10,172 nt of DNA from JBCBST01 sp039819115 (GCA_039819115.1 JBCBST010000115.1:1-10172), one strand, 5' to 3'; counted from the stretch's first letter, positions 1-7,107 are shown. Numbers and translations are program-made. The notes: generated by a model not told the origin, from the sequence alone.

Positions 1-177
1 CTCAATAGCTGCAATAGAATCGGATGCTAAAAGCCCCGGAGAAATTTGTTCTATAGCCTGATTCAGGGTAAGTACGCGGTTGCCTACTTTTGCAAGTCGT
101 TTCCCAGTATCAGACGAAGGTGCGTTACACCCTGCTATCATACTGGCAGATAACAAAAGCAGACCGCATATCTTCAT
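1..177 (-). CDS. Lipoprotein of the SurA/PpiC chaperone type, N-terminal 59 residues only (runs off left edge)
   Basis: The ATG at 177-175 overlaps the TAA of the upstream PpiC gene in a TAATG junction, and the frame stays open to the window edge. The protein begins with a short signal sequence, a hydrophobic LLLLSASM stretch followed by the lipobox I-A-G-C with Cys17 as the predicted lipidated residue. A short Asn/Ser-rich linker follows, then KRLAKVGNRVLTLNQAIEQ. That pattern (a valine-glycine-x-x-valine-leucine-threonine strand followed by a helix) is the usual opening of SurA-like periplasmic peptidyl-prolyl isomerases, and a comparable VGKLGKQKVTYAELKEN segment opens the neighbouring gene. 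By inference it is a membrane-anchored chaperone acting on exported or outer-membrane proteins together with its neighbour. The PpiC domain itself would lie outside the window, so the family call rests on the N-terminus and the context. The lipoprotein call is firmer than the isomerase call. Confidence 0.7.
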   Translation of the reverse strand, partial: MKICGLLLLSASMIAGCNAPSSDTGKRLAKVGNRVLTLNQAIEQISPGLLASDSIAAIE

Positions 178-2138
178 TACGAATTCTGTTCGTCCGTCTT
201 AAATGCCTTACGAAGTTTTTTCACATCAGTCTTTACCTTATATCGCTTTCTCAGGTTTTTTAACCAACGTTCTTCCCGCTCTGGCTGGTATTCAGACAGG
301 ATACGATTGAATGCTTCCTCAAAGGTCATAGGCCGGGAAGGCAAAATGGCATTGAGATAAAATACAGACGTTCTTCCTGAGTATTCGAACGGTTCAGAAA
401 ACGTACCGGGATTCATCGACTCTAATTTATTGAAGGGTTCTCCTTTAAACACGCCGGTTGAATCTGAAGCTAAGGCAATTTTGTTGTTGAATACCCGCAC
501 GGAATCAACGGGATTTCCATCAAGCACAAAGGTAATGCCTTTTTGCAGCGTTGTGTCATATCGGGCTGAGAGCAGATGATAGTGAAAGCGTTCACTAAAC
601 TGATATTGATCCCGATCAGACTCAAACTTGCGTAATAGAGCCGCTGTGTCAACCGTAGCTGAACTCCAGACGTTGTCGTCATTAATTTTAAATACAACCA
701 AACCGTCCCTGTACGTTTCCGTCTGGTTTATGAACTCAGGATAATCACGGAGTGTCCATTCTGTAATACGTTCATCAATCAGATATTCGGTGTATTGAGC
801 TATCCAGTTTACCTGGTACTGCCTGGCTGTTCTTCTGGTCTTGATGCGTTGTAAATACTGATGGTAATCTTCAACAGTAAAAGAAACATCATCAATGGCA
901 TAGATGGTTTTTCCGGCCAGGGCGGATGGTAACGTTATCTCCGGATAAAGAGTGGAGTCCATTACATCATTCTTTATGTAGGCCTGATACTCTTCCAACA
1001 CGTCTTCTTGCGGACTTTCAGAGTAATGGTCTCTCAACCAGTTCACAACCATACTGTTGTTTCTGCTGAAATAAGACTGATTTTCCAATTCTTTCATCAG
1101 AGCTTCGTCCTTCTCCTTTTCAGAGGCATAGGATTGTACCGAATCAACACGAAAAATGTGATATCCGTACGGGCTTTGTACAGGGGCTGAGTAAGGGAGG
1201 GAAGGATCTAAATTCATTACACTATCAATAAACTCCGGGCGGTAGGATTTACCGTACGATACCCATCCAATGTCTCCGTCCCTGGGTTTTGACAAATCAT
1301 CTTGCGAGTATCGGTTCAATACTTCTGTCCACCCTACACCTTGGTTAAGCTCATAATAGGCACTGTCAACGAACTGTTTAGGAGTGGTTTCGCCCTGTGC
1401 CTGAGGACGAATAAAGATATGGGAAATCATGCGAGCCGGCGTTCGCTCCCTGATGTCCTGAGCCTGAACAATATGGTAACCGAACTGGGTACGAAACGGT
1501 TTTGATAGTTCTCCTTTTGATAAGGAATACACCTGGTCTTCGAAGTCTTTCACTGTTGTTCCGACGCTAATCCAGGGCAAACCACCTCCCATAGATCGTC
1601 CGTTTCGCATGGTAGAATAGGTACTTTCTATGGCCATTAACGGAATTCCGTCAAGAATTCGTTGGCGGGCTTCATTCAATTTGGTTATGGCAGCAATGGT
1701 ATCCTCAGGAGAAGCGTCTTCGCTAACGGCAATAAGGATGTGCGCACTCTTAATCTCTTTTGTGGCTTTTTCTTTGTAATCATCAAAGAGGGTAGGGCGG
1801 ATTTGCTTTTCCATCCAAAAGGCATACGATGCCTGCTTTGAATATAATTGGTACTCAGCAACTAACGCCGAATCTTCATAATACCCCTCATCTTTTGCGG
1901 CCAACAGTTTGGCTTTGTAGTCCAGGTATTTAGGTAAAAATGCTTCCAACTCTTCGAGGGTAAGAGATGTTGAGAAACTCCCATTTCGAGCGTTCTCTTT
2001 AAGCTCAGCATAGGTGACTTTTTGCTTTCCAAGTTTTCCTACAACGGTCAGGTCATTTTTCGATTGCGCATGTCCCACAGAAGTAGCGTAAAACACAACT
2101 AAAATACAGATGTACATTAAGCGTGTTAATGGTCTCAT
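177..2138 (-). CDS. Exported peptidyl-prolyl isomerase with two parvulin (PpiC) domains, SurA-like
   Basis: 653 residues. Residues 1-24 form a Sec signal peptide (RPLTR, then a hydrophobic run, then GHA|Q at 24/25), so the product is periplasmic. An N-terminal helical SurA-like region follows (about 30-125). The first PpiC domain is at about 130-228 (KSAHILI at 130-136, GGGLPW at 184-189, KGELSKPF at 208-215, FGYHIVQ at 219-225). The second is at about 236-333 (ISHIFI at 238-243, DGDIGW at 287-292, YGYHIFRV at 324-331). The remaining 300 or so residues are helix-rich and carry no motif I recognise. The architecture exceeds E. coli SurA (about 430 residues) because of this C-terminal part. In the SurA family such proteins bind unfolded outer-membrane proteins and may speed proline isomerisation. 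The start at 2138 is chosen because it gives a positively charged n-region; Met8 is an alternative. It lies 29 bp after nupC and its TAA overlaps the next ATG, so it is probably cotranscribed with both. Confidence 0.93.
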   Translation of the reverse strand: MRPLTRLMYICILVVFYATSVGHAQSKNDLTVVGKLGKQKVTYAELKENARNGSFSTSLTLEELEAFLPKYLDYKAKLLAAKDEGYYEDSALVAEYQLYSKQASYAFWMEKQIRPTLFDDYKEKATKEIKSAHILIAVSEDASPEDTIAAITKLNEARQRILDGIPLMAIESTYSTMRNGRSMGGGLPWISVGTTVKDFEDQVYSLSKGELSKPFRTQFGYHIVQAQDIRERTPARMISHIFIRPQAQGETTPKQFVDSAYYELNQGVGWTEVLNRYSQDDLSKPRDGDIGWVSYGKSYRPEFIDSVMNLDPSLPYSAPVQSPYGYHIFRVDSVQSYASEKEKDEALMKELENQSYFSRNNSMVVNWLRDHYSESPQEDVLEEYQAYIKNDVMDSTLYPEITLPSALAGKTIYAIDDVSFTVEDYHQYLQRIKTRRTARQYQVNWIAQYTEYLIDERITEWTLRDYPEFINQTETYRDGLVVFKINDDNVWSSATVDTAALLRKFESDRDQYQFSERFHYHLLSARYDTTLQKGITFVLDGNPVDSVRVFNNKIALASDSTGVFKGEPFNKLESMNPGTFSEPFEYSGRTSVFYLNAILPSRPMTFEEAFNRILSEYQPEREERWLKNLRKRYKVKTDVKKLRKAFKTDEQNS

Positions 2139-2167
2139 AAGATGTTGTTTATTATTCTTGATGATGA

Positions 2168-3496
2168 TTAAAAGAGAATACCAGCGATGGTTGCTGTCAT
2201 TAAATTAGCCAGTGTGCCAGCAAATACCGCTTTGACCCCAAATTTAGCGATTTCTGATTTCTTTGATGGTGCCAAACCTCCGATTCCACCAATTTGTATG
2301 GCGATGGAAGAAAAATTAGCAAAACCACATAACGCGAAGGTAGCCATGGCTATTGTTTTTGGACTTATGGATTCTTCACCAACCATATCTGCCAAATTCA
2401 GGTAAGCAACAAATTCGTTGATTACCACTTTCGTACCGAGGAGAGAGCCCATGTTTACAGCGTCACTCCATGGCACACCAACCACCCATGCAATAGGTGC
2501 AAATAACCAACCCAGGAAAAAATCGATGGTTACATCCTGCCCAATCAGGGTATCCAGCCCAACCAGGCTCCCAACTTGTGTCAATATCCAGTTAAGCATG
2601 GCAATAAGTGCAATGAAGGCAAGCAACATTGCACCAACATTTAATGCAAGCTGTAAACCCACACCGGCACCTGATGCGGCTGCGTCTATTCCATTGGCGT
2701 CTACCTTTTCTACAGCGATATCGGCCTTGCCGGAAGTAACCGGTGTTTCTGTTTCAGGTTGCAGGATCTTTGCAATCACTAAGGCTGCGGGTGCAGCCAT
2801 TAAGCTTGCTCCAAGCAACCGTTCGGCAAACAACTGCTGAGCGGCTAAAATCTCCATTCCGTTTGCCTCAGCAAAGGGGGCTCCGAGCATGGCTACATAT
2901 GCAGCCATTACTCCACCAGCTATCGTTGCCATCCCACCGGTCATAACGGCTAAAAGTTCAGATTTCGTCATCTTTTCGATGAATGGTTTAACAACCAGAG
3001 GGGCCTCGGTCTGACCAACAAAAATATTGGAAACCACAGATAGTGTTTCTGCTCCGGAAGTACCCAGAAGTTTTTGAATACCTTTTGCCAGCCACTTAAT
3101 CACAAATTGCAAAATCCCATAGTGGTATAAAATTGCTGTTAATGAGGCAAAAAAGATGATCGTGGGTAATACCTGAAATGCAAAAAACACCCCGAGACTA
3201 TCTTCATAACCGGGTCCCCGACCTAACGGACCAAAAATAAATCCAGCGCCTTCAGTGGTGAAATTCAGAACGATCACAAAAAAACCAGCCAGCCGTTCAA
3301 ACAATAGCTTGGGCCATCCCAGTGGAGCCCACCATTCAGAAAGGGTGGTAGCTTTGAGTATGAACACAGCAAGTACAAATTGTACCCCCAAGCCGGTAAA
3401 TACTAATCGCCACTTAACCGCTTTTCTTTCATTACTGAATAAATATGCCAACCCAATGATGGCACCCATCCCAATTAATCCTCGTACAATATCCAT
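2168..3496 (-). CDS. nupC: Concentrative nucleoside transporter, CNT/NupC family
   Basis: 442-residue polytopic inner-membrane protein that imports nucleosides using a cation gradient (family knowledge; whether H+ or Na+ is not decidable here). The family signature residues are all visible. GQTEAPL at 161-167 provides the Gln-Thr-Glu of the first substrate half-site. TKSELLAVMTGGMATIAGG follows in the next helix pair. GSLLGTKVVINEFVAY contains N360-E361-F362. CGFANFSSIAIQIGGIGG at 390-407 contains Phe392, Asn394 and Ser397, which match the nucleoside-contacting residues known from the Vibrio cholerae CNT structure. The polar stretch around 247-275 is the usual loop before GLQLALNVGAM. The start ATG at 3496-3494 overlaps the tdk stop (TAATG), so translation is probably coupled to thymidine kinase. 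The pairing makes sense: the transporter supplies the substrate that the kinase traps by phosphorylation. The ppiC gene follows 29 bp later. Confidence 0.96.
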   Translation of the reverse strand: MDIVRGLIGMGAIIGLAYLFSNERKAVKWRLVFTGLGVQFVLAVFILKATTLSEWWAPLGWPKLLFERLAGFFVIVLNFTTEGAGFIFGPLGRGPGYEDSLGVFFAFQVLPTIIFFASLTAILYHYGILQFVIKWLAKGIQKLLGTSGAETLSVVSNIFVGQTEAPLVVKPFIEKMTKSELLAVMTGGMATIAGGVMAAYVAMLGAPFAEANGMEILAAQQLFAERLLGASLMAAPAALVIAKILQPETETPVTSGKADIAVEKVDANGIDAAASGAGVGLQLALNVGAMLLAFIALIAMLNWILTQVGSLVGLDTLIGQDVTIDFFLGWLFAPIAWVVGVPWSDAVNMGSLLGTKVVINEFVAYLNLADMVGEESISPKTIAMATFALCGFANFSSIAIQIGGIGGLAPSKKSEIAKFGVKAVFAGTLANLMTATIAGILF

Positions 3497-4161
3497 TAAC
3501 TAAAAATCGTAGGTTGTTGATCTGATTCTGACTGTGGCTCCTGCTGTGGCTGCTCAATAATTAAAGGTTTAATGGGCCGGCCTCTTCTGCGATCTACCGG
3601 AGGCCTGAAACAGTGACGGGCACGAGGTTCATAGGCATCATATTCCCCAACAAGTACCTGAGAGTCATTTTCAACTACGCGTTGAGAATAATTAGCCAGG
3701 GCACCGCTTTCTGAGCAGACGGCATGCAGTTTCGTGACATATTCTGCAACTGCAAGCAAATAAGGCATGGGGCCAAAGGGTTTACCTTCAAAGTCCATAT
3801 CAAGACCTGCTACAATCACACGCTTACCATCATTGGCAAGTCCATTGGCGACATCAACAATACGTTCATCAAAAAACTGGGCTTCATCTATGCAAACCAC
3901 CTTTGCGTTGCCTGTTAGCAGTACAATTTGATCGGCTGTATCGACCAGTATAGATGGAATGGCATTTTCATTGTGAGAAACTACCGCCTGCTCGCTATAC
4001 CGTTTATCAATAGCGGGTTTCACCACCATCACGTTCTGTCCAGCTATATGAGCCCGTTTCGCGCGTCGAATAAGTTCTTCGGTTTTTCCGCTAAACATAC
4101 CTCCGCACACGACTTCAATCCATCCAAATTCTTTTGGTGCAAACGAAGGTTCAATGATCAT
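3496..4161 (-). CDS. tdk: Thymidine kinase, type II (TK1-like)
   Basis: 221 residues, cytoplasmic; phosphorylates thymidine (and deoxyuridine) to the monophosphate in pyrimidine salvage. The P-loop GGMFSGKT is at 20-27, the DEAQF motif with the presumed catalytic Glu93 at 92-96, and LDMDFEGKPFGPMP at 120-133 is the typical strand and lid region. ANYSQR and LVGEYDAYEPR fit the thymidine-binding lasso. The structural zinc site is incomplete: the usual CxxC is C149-S-E-S152, and the usual CRxC/H is A181-R-H-C184, so two of four ligands are gone. The C-terminus after about residue 189 is a basic (RRRGR), then Gln/Glu/Ser-rich tail, probably disordered. The ATG at 4161 leaves a normal-length N-terminus before the P-loop; no Shine-Dalgarno sequence precedes it. 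It heads the tdk-nupC-ppiC-lipoprotein cluster and is divergent from the HD-domain gene across an 88-bp region with a possible NrdR operator. Confidence 0.96.
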   Translation of the reverse strand: MIIEPSFAPKEFGWIEVVCGGMFSGKTEELIRRAKRAHIAGQNVMVVKPAIDKRYSEQAVVSHNENAIPSILVDTADQIVLLTGNAKVVCIDEAQFFDERIVDVANGLANDGKRVIVAGLDMDFEGKPFGPMPYLLAVAEYVTKLHAVCSESGALANYSQRVVENDSQVLVGEYDAYEPRARHCFRPPVDRRRGRPIKPLIIEQPQQEPQSESDQQPTIFS

Positions 4162-4192
4162 GCATAAGCGTTTAAGAGTTCTTTAAAAGTTT

Positions 4193-4204
4193 ACAATATA
4201 TTGT
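4193..4204. promoter_or_regulatory. Perfect 12-bp palindrome resembling an NrdR box
   Basis: ACAATATATTGT reads the same on both strands. Its 10-bp core CAATATATTG matches the core CWATATATWG of the NrdR box as I remember it. The outer flanks match only partly. NrdR represses ribonucleotide reductase genes when dATP is high, and its sites often come in pairs. No good second copy is visible at two or three helical turns on either side, which weakens the call. The site lies 31 bp upstream of the tdk start codon and 45 bp upstream of the HD-domain start. It would suit control of tdk. Confidence 0.45.
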
Positions 4205-4224
4205 GAGTGCACTCCATTCACAAT
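4200..4224. repeat. 25-bp inverted repeat between the divergent tdk and HD-domain genes
   Basis: The arms ATTGTGAGTG (4200-4209) and CATTCACAAT (4215-4224) are complementary at nine of ten positions; the tenth would be a G-T wobble in RNA. The loop is CACTC. The outer seven bases of each arm match perfectly. A second perfect palindrome, GAGTGCACTC (4205-4214), is nested in the left arm and loop. No run of T follows on either strand and both neighbouring genes start outward from it, so it is not a terminator. A dimeric regulator site or a leader hairpin is more likely. It overlaps the NrdR-like palindrome by 5 bp. Confidence 0.5.
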
Positions 4225-4249
4225 GCTTAACCATTAATCCATTTGTATA

Positions 4250-4792
4250 ATGACTCCCACCCGAGAAGACTCCCTGATTCTACTTCATCACTATATCAAA
4301 AATGATGCACTTATCCACCATTGTAAAATGGTTGCCAAGGCATTGGAAGCCTATGCGCAAGAGTTAGGTAAGGACGATGACGAAGTTGACGTATGGTGGA
4401 CAGCCGGGCTTTTGCATGACCTGGATTGGGAACAATATCCGGAGGAGCATCCCCATAAAGCAGTAAATGAAATCTTACCTGAAAAAGGATACGAATCACG
4501 GATACTGGATGCGATCAGAGCTCATGCACCGGAACGAACCGGAAAGCAACCTGAAACCGAATTAGAACGATATCTCTTTGCCTGTGATGAGCTTTCGGGA
4601 TTTATGCATGCCGTAGCTTTGATGCGGCCAACAGGGTTTGATGGGATGAAGATTTCTTCGGTAAATAAAAAACTAAAGACCCTGAAATTTGCCGAAAATG
4701 TACCAAGAGAAGATATAAGGAACGGCGCCTCATTAATAAACAAAGAACTCAATGAACATATTCAATTCCTTATTACGGTATTCAATGCATAA
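4250..4792 (+). CDS. HD-domain protein, predicted metal-dependent phosphohydrolase
   Basis: 180 residues, no signal peptide or membrane segment, so cytoplasmic. The HD-superfamily metal ligands can be placed: His24 (in LIHHCKMVAKAL), His56-Asp57 (GLLHDLDWE), His92 (IRAHAPE) and Asp113 (FACDELSGF). A further His pair in EEHPHKAVNE at 67-69 lies where HD proteins often have an extra metal ligand. Known HD enzymes hydrolyse nucleotides, (p)ppGpp, cyclic dinucleotides or other phosphomonoesters. The substrate of this short form cannot be told from sequence. It is divergent from thymidine kinase across a possible NrdR operator, which would suit a nucleotide phosphohydrolase, but that is inference. 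The helicase gene follows 42 bp downstream on the same strand and may be cotranscribed. The ATG at 4250 is the first in the frame and has no Shine-Dalgarno sequence; TATA immediately precedes it. Confidence 0.85.
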   Translation: MTPTREDSLILLHHYIKNDALIHHCKMVAKALEAYAQELGKDDDEVDVWWTAGLLHDLDWEQYPEEHPHKAVNEILPEKGYESRILDAIRAHAPERTGKQPETELERYLFACDELSGFMHAVALMRPTGFDGMKISSVNKKLKTLKFAENVPREDIRNGASLINKELNEHIQFLITVFNA

Positions 4793-4834
4793 ATTACATG
4801 TTTCACACATATAATAAATTGCCTACTTTAAACC

Positions 4835-6856
4835 ATGAAAACCTTCCGGCTCAAACGAGATGAGCCTTCGCACCGTGCGCCAGACTACACCATTCCGTAC
4901 CAGGAATTACTTAACGACAAGCAGCTGGAAGCTGTTTTTCACGATAAAGGTCCGGCTCTAGTTATTGCAGGAGCCGGTACCGGAAAAACACGCACACTTA
5001 CCCATCGTGTGGCCAGACTAATCGAATCGGGAGTACACCCTCAACATATCTTGCTGCTTACCTTTACCCGAAGAGCAGCAAAAGAAATGGTTCAAAGAGC
5101 CAGTTCTTTACTGGATGGAAGATGTTCCAAAGTGAGAGGAGGGACCTTACATTTTTATTGCAGCCAGGTCCTGCACAGGCATGCCGAACGCCTGGGTTAC
5201 CCACCAACATTTACGATTATTGATACGGCTGACGCTTTAGATATTATTCAATTTGTGCGGGTGCAGCTTAAGCTTAATCAGAAAAAGATCCGGTTTCCGA
5301 ATAAACGAACCCTGCTTAACATCATATCAACCTGTAAAAACAAATATGTTGATCTTCAAGTCGTATTGAATGATCAATACCCTCAGTTCGCGCAACACAA
5401 AGAAAAGCTGGAAGAGGTGGCTCTGGCGTATGATGCATATAAGGAGAAAAACCATGTTATGGATTTTGATGATCTCCTCATCAAAACAAACCAGCTTCTG
5501 GAACAAGACCAGGAAGTGCGGCAACAGGTAGCTATTGATAATCATCAGGTGATGGTGGATGAATACCAGGATACAAACAAGCTCCAGGCGAAGCTTACCC
5601 GATGGTTTAGTTCCTATCATCAGAACCTGATGGCTGTAGGAGATGATGCTCAGTCTATTTATGCCTTCCGGGGAGCAGATCACAAAAACATGTTGGCATT
5701 CCCTGAAGAGTTTAGCGATACTAAAATCATAAAACTGGAAGAGAACTACCGCTCAACGACTCCCATTTTATCTGTAGCGAATGCAATTTTAAAACAAGCC
5801 AGTTATAGCTTTGACAAAGAGCTGTTTTCCAGAAAGGAAAAGGGTGAACGGCCCGCGTTGGTAAAAAGCAGAAACCAGCATGATCAAAGTCGTTTTATTG
5901 CTCAGTTAGTGCTTCAACTCAGAGAACAGCACACGCCACTCGCTCAAATAGCTGTTTTGTTTAGAAATGGCAGAGATGCCTTCGACTTAGAAGTAGAATT
6001 AAACCGAACGGATATACCTTACATTAAATATGGTGGGCAAAAGTTTACGGAGGCCGCGCACATAAAAGACGTACTGGCTCATGTTCGAGTATTGGTTAAC
6101 CCGTTAGATACCATTGCCTGGAATAGGGTGTTAATGCTCATGGATGGCATTGGTCCAAAAACGGCCCTGGAGTTGTTCGAATGGATTCGAAGGGCAAAAG
6201 ACCCTTATCTCTTAGAGTTGAACGATGTGTTATCAGAAGCCTATAAAAAGCAGTTAAGCGCACTCTCTGAAGTACTCATTTCAAGTAAAGATGCCCAACA
6301 AAATCCATCAGAAGTAATTGGACTACTGGTAGAGTATTACCGGGTTTTTTGTGAAAAACGATTTGATGATTACCCTAAGCGCATCAAAGACTTAGAAGTG
6401 TTTGCTCAATTAGCCGATAACTTTGTCAGTATTGCTCAGTTGTTAGAAGAACTGGCTCTTGATCCCATCACAAATTCAGCAGTAGAAACGGAACAGAAAA
6501 AACCGGATGAACCCCCAATGGTGTTGAGTACCATACATTCAGCCAAAGGTCTTGAATGGGAACATGTTGTACTCATGAACTGTCTGGATGGAATTATCCC
6601 ATCGGCTTACTCCGTAGAAGACGATGAGTTACTGGATGAAGAACTACGCTTGCTGTACGTTGCGGTTACGCGAGCAAAATCAATGTTATATGTCACTTAT
6701 CCGGCTCTTGCTCAGTCTTCAAATGGGGATTATTTCACAAATCCATCCCGTTTTATCACCGAGTTGGATAAAGAGCTATTCGAAGAGTGGAAACTCATCG
6801 AAGAAACCCCGGATCAGTTAGAGAGCGGATTTGGACCTTCGTTGTTGGGCGACTAA
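4835..6856 (+). CDS. Superfamily 1A ATP-dependent DNA helicase, UvrD/PcrA/Rep type
   Basis: 673 residues. All SF1A motifs are present and in order: Q-motif LNDKQLEAV (Gln30), Walker A AGAGTGKT (45-52), motif Ia LLLTFTRRAAKEM, motif II DEYQDT (242-247), motif III GDDAQSIYAFRGAD (from 269), motif IV LEENYRST, motif V STIHSAKGLEWEHV (565-578) and motif VI LYVAVTRAK (607-615). It should translocate 3' to 5' on single-stranded DNA and unwind duplexes in repair or replication restart. The protein ends about 58 residues after motif VI. It lacks the C-terminal Tudor-like domain by which UvrD and PcrA bind RNA polymerase, so it is closer in layout to a compact Rep-like or lineage-specific paralogue. 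I do not give a gene symbol, because uvrD, pcrA and rep cannot be separated here and many Bacteroidota encode several such helicases. The 3' end overlaps the convergent membrane-protein gene by 4 bp. Confidence 0.93.
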   Translation: MKTFRLKRDEPSHRAPDYTIPYQELLNDKQLEAVFHDKGPALVIAGAGTGKTRTLTHRVARLIESGVHPQHILLLTFTRRAAKEMVQRASSLLDGRCSKVRGGTLHFYCSQVLHRHAERLGYPPTFTIIDTADALDIIQFVRVQLKLNQKKIRFPNKRTLLNIISTCKNKYVDLQVVLNDQYPQFAQHKEKLEEVALAYDAYKEKNHVMDFDDLLIKTNQLLEQDQEVRQQVAIDNHQVMVDEYQDTNKLQAKLTRWFSSYHQNLMAVGDDAQSIYAFRGADHKNMLAFPEEFSDTKIIKLEENYRSTTPILSVANAILKQASYSFDKELFSRKEKGERPALVKSRNQHDQSRFIAQLVLQLREQHTPLAQIAVLFRNGRDAFDLEVELNRTDIPYIKYGGQKFTEAAHIKDVLAHVRVLVNPLDTIAWNRVLMLMDGIGPKTALELFEWIRRAKDPYLLELNDVLSEAYKKQLSALSEVLISSKDAQQNPSEVIGLLVEYYRVFCEKRFDDYPKRIKDLEVFAQLADNFVSIAQLLEELALDPITNSAVETEQKKPDEPPMVLSTIHSAKGLEWEHVVLMNCLDGIIPSAYSVEDDELLDEELRLLYVAVTRAKSMLYVTYPALAQSSNGDYFTNPSRFITELDKELFEEWKLIEETPDQLESGFGPSLLGD

Positions 6857-7107
6857 GCTACAGGATCGCTTTTCTTTCGCATTAACCGTCGTTGATTGAT
6901 GATATCTACAATAAGCCATCCAATCGGGTAAACGGGAATTAGAACAGCGAGCACAATTTCCCAGGTATTTTTCTTTTTTGAGCCACCATCATAAGGAAGG
7001 CTGATTCCTGCAATCCCCGCAATCCAAAAAACGAATAAAAGAAATAAAAGGAAGGAGACCCCTAAGGCTCCAAAAAAACCTAATTGATTGTAGAAATACT
7101 TTAGCAT
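6853..7107 (-). CDS. Small two-helix membrane protein, function unknown
   Basis: 84 residues with two strongly hydrophobic segments, at about 11-37 (FFGALGVSFLLFLLFVFWIA and onward) and 50-70 (EIVLAVLIPVYPIGWLIVDI). They are joined by a short polar loop with GGSKKKN, and the tail is basic (NQRRLMRKKS). The second helix contains the pair Pro58/Pro61 followed by Gly-Trp. The hydrophobic pattern is too clean to be a chance antisense frame, and no real gene overlaps it except for the last 4 bp of the helicase. I do not recognise the family. The C-terminal segment faintly recalls short phospholipase-D-nuclease N-terminal-like membrane proteins, but that is not a call. It is transcribed towards the helicase and away from der, with 60 bp between its start and der. 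That gap must hold whatever promoters serve both. Confidence 0.75.
   Translation of the reverse strand: MLKYFYNQLGFFGALGVSFLLFLLFVFWIAGIAGISLPYDGGSKKKNTWEIVLAVLIPVYPIGWLIVDIINQRRLMRKKSDPVA

Larger units (their letters stand above)
4193..4224 (-). promoter_or_regulatory. Weak candidate promoter for the tdk cluster
   Basis: Read on the minus strand, an ATTG (TTG at 4224-4222) is followed after 21 nt by TATATTGT (4200-4193). The latter matches TAnnTTTG at six of eight positions. Transcription would start near 4187, giving a leader of about 25 nt. The proposed -7 element lies inside the 12-bp palindrome, so a protein bound there would block RNA polymerase. The match is poor enough that another promoter in the same 88 bp is quite possible. 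Confidence 0.25.

Noticed and set aside
2418..2840. 140-residue plus-strand open frame opposite nupC
   Set aside because: It is antisense to a clearly real transporter gene and shows no domain, signal or start context of its own.
4201..4223. CRP-like site TTGTGA ... TCACAA
   Set aside because: CRP half-sites TGTGA and TCACA are separated by 6 bp, while here the gap between the arms is 11 bp or more. The sequence is better described as a hairpin-like inverted repeat.
4810..4815. TATAAT upstream of the helicase as a sigma-70 -10 box
   Set aside because: No acceptable -35 element at the right distance, and the promoter seen at nuoI is of the TAnnTTTG type. The 42-bp gap can be bridged by read-through from the HD gene.
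5327..5683. 118-residue minus-strand open frame inside the helicase gene
   Set aside because: It lies opposite helicase motifs II-III. Its composition is what the complementary strand of an AT-rich coding region gives.
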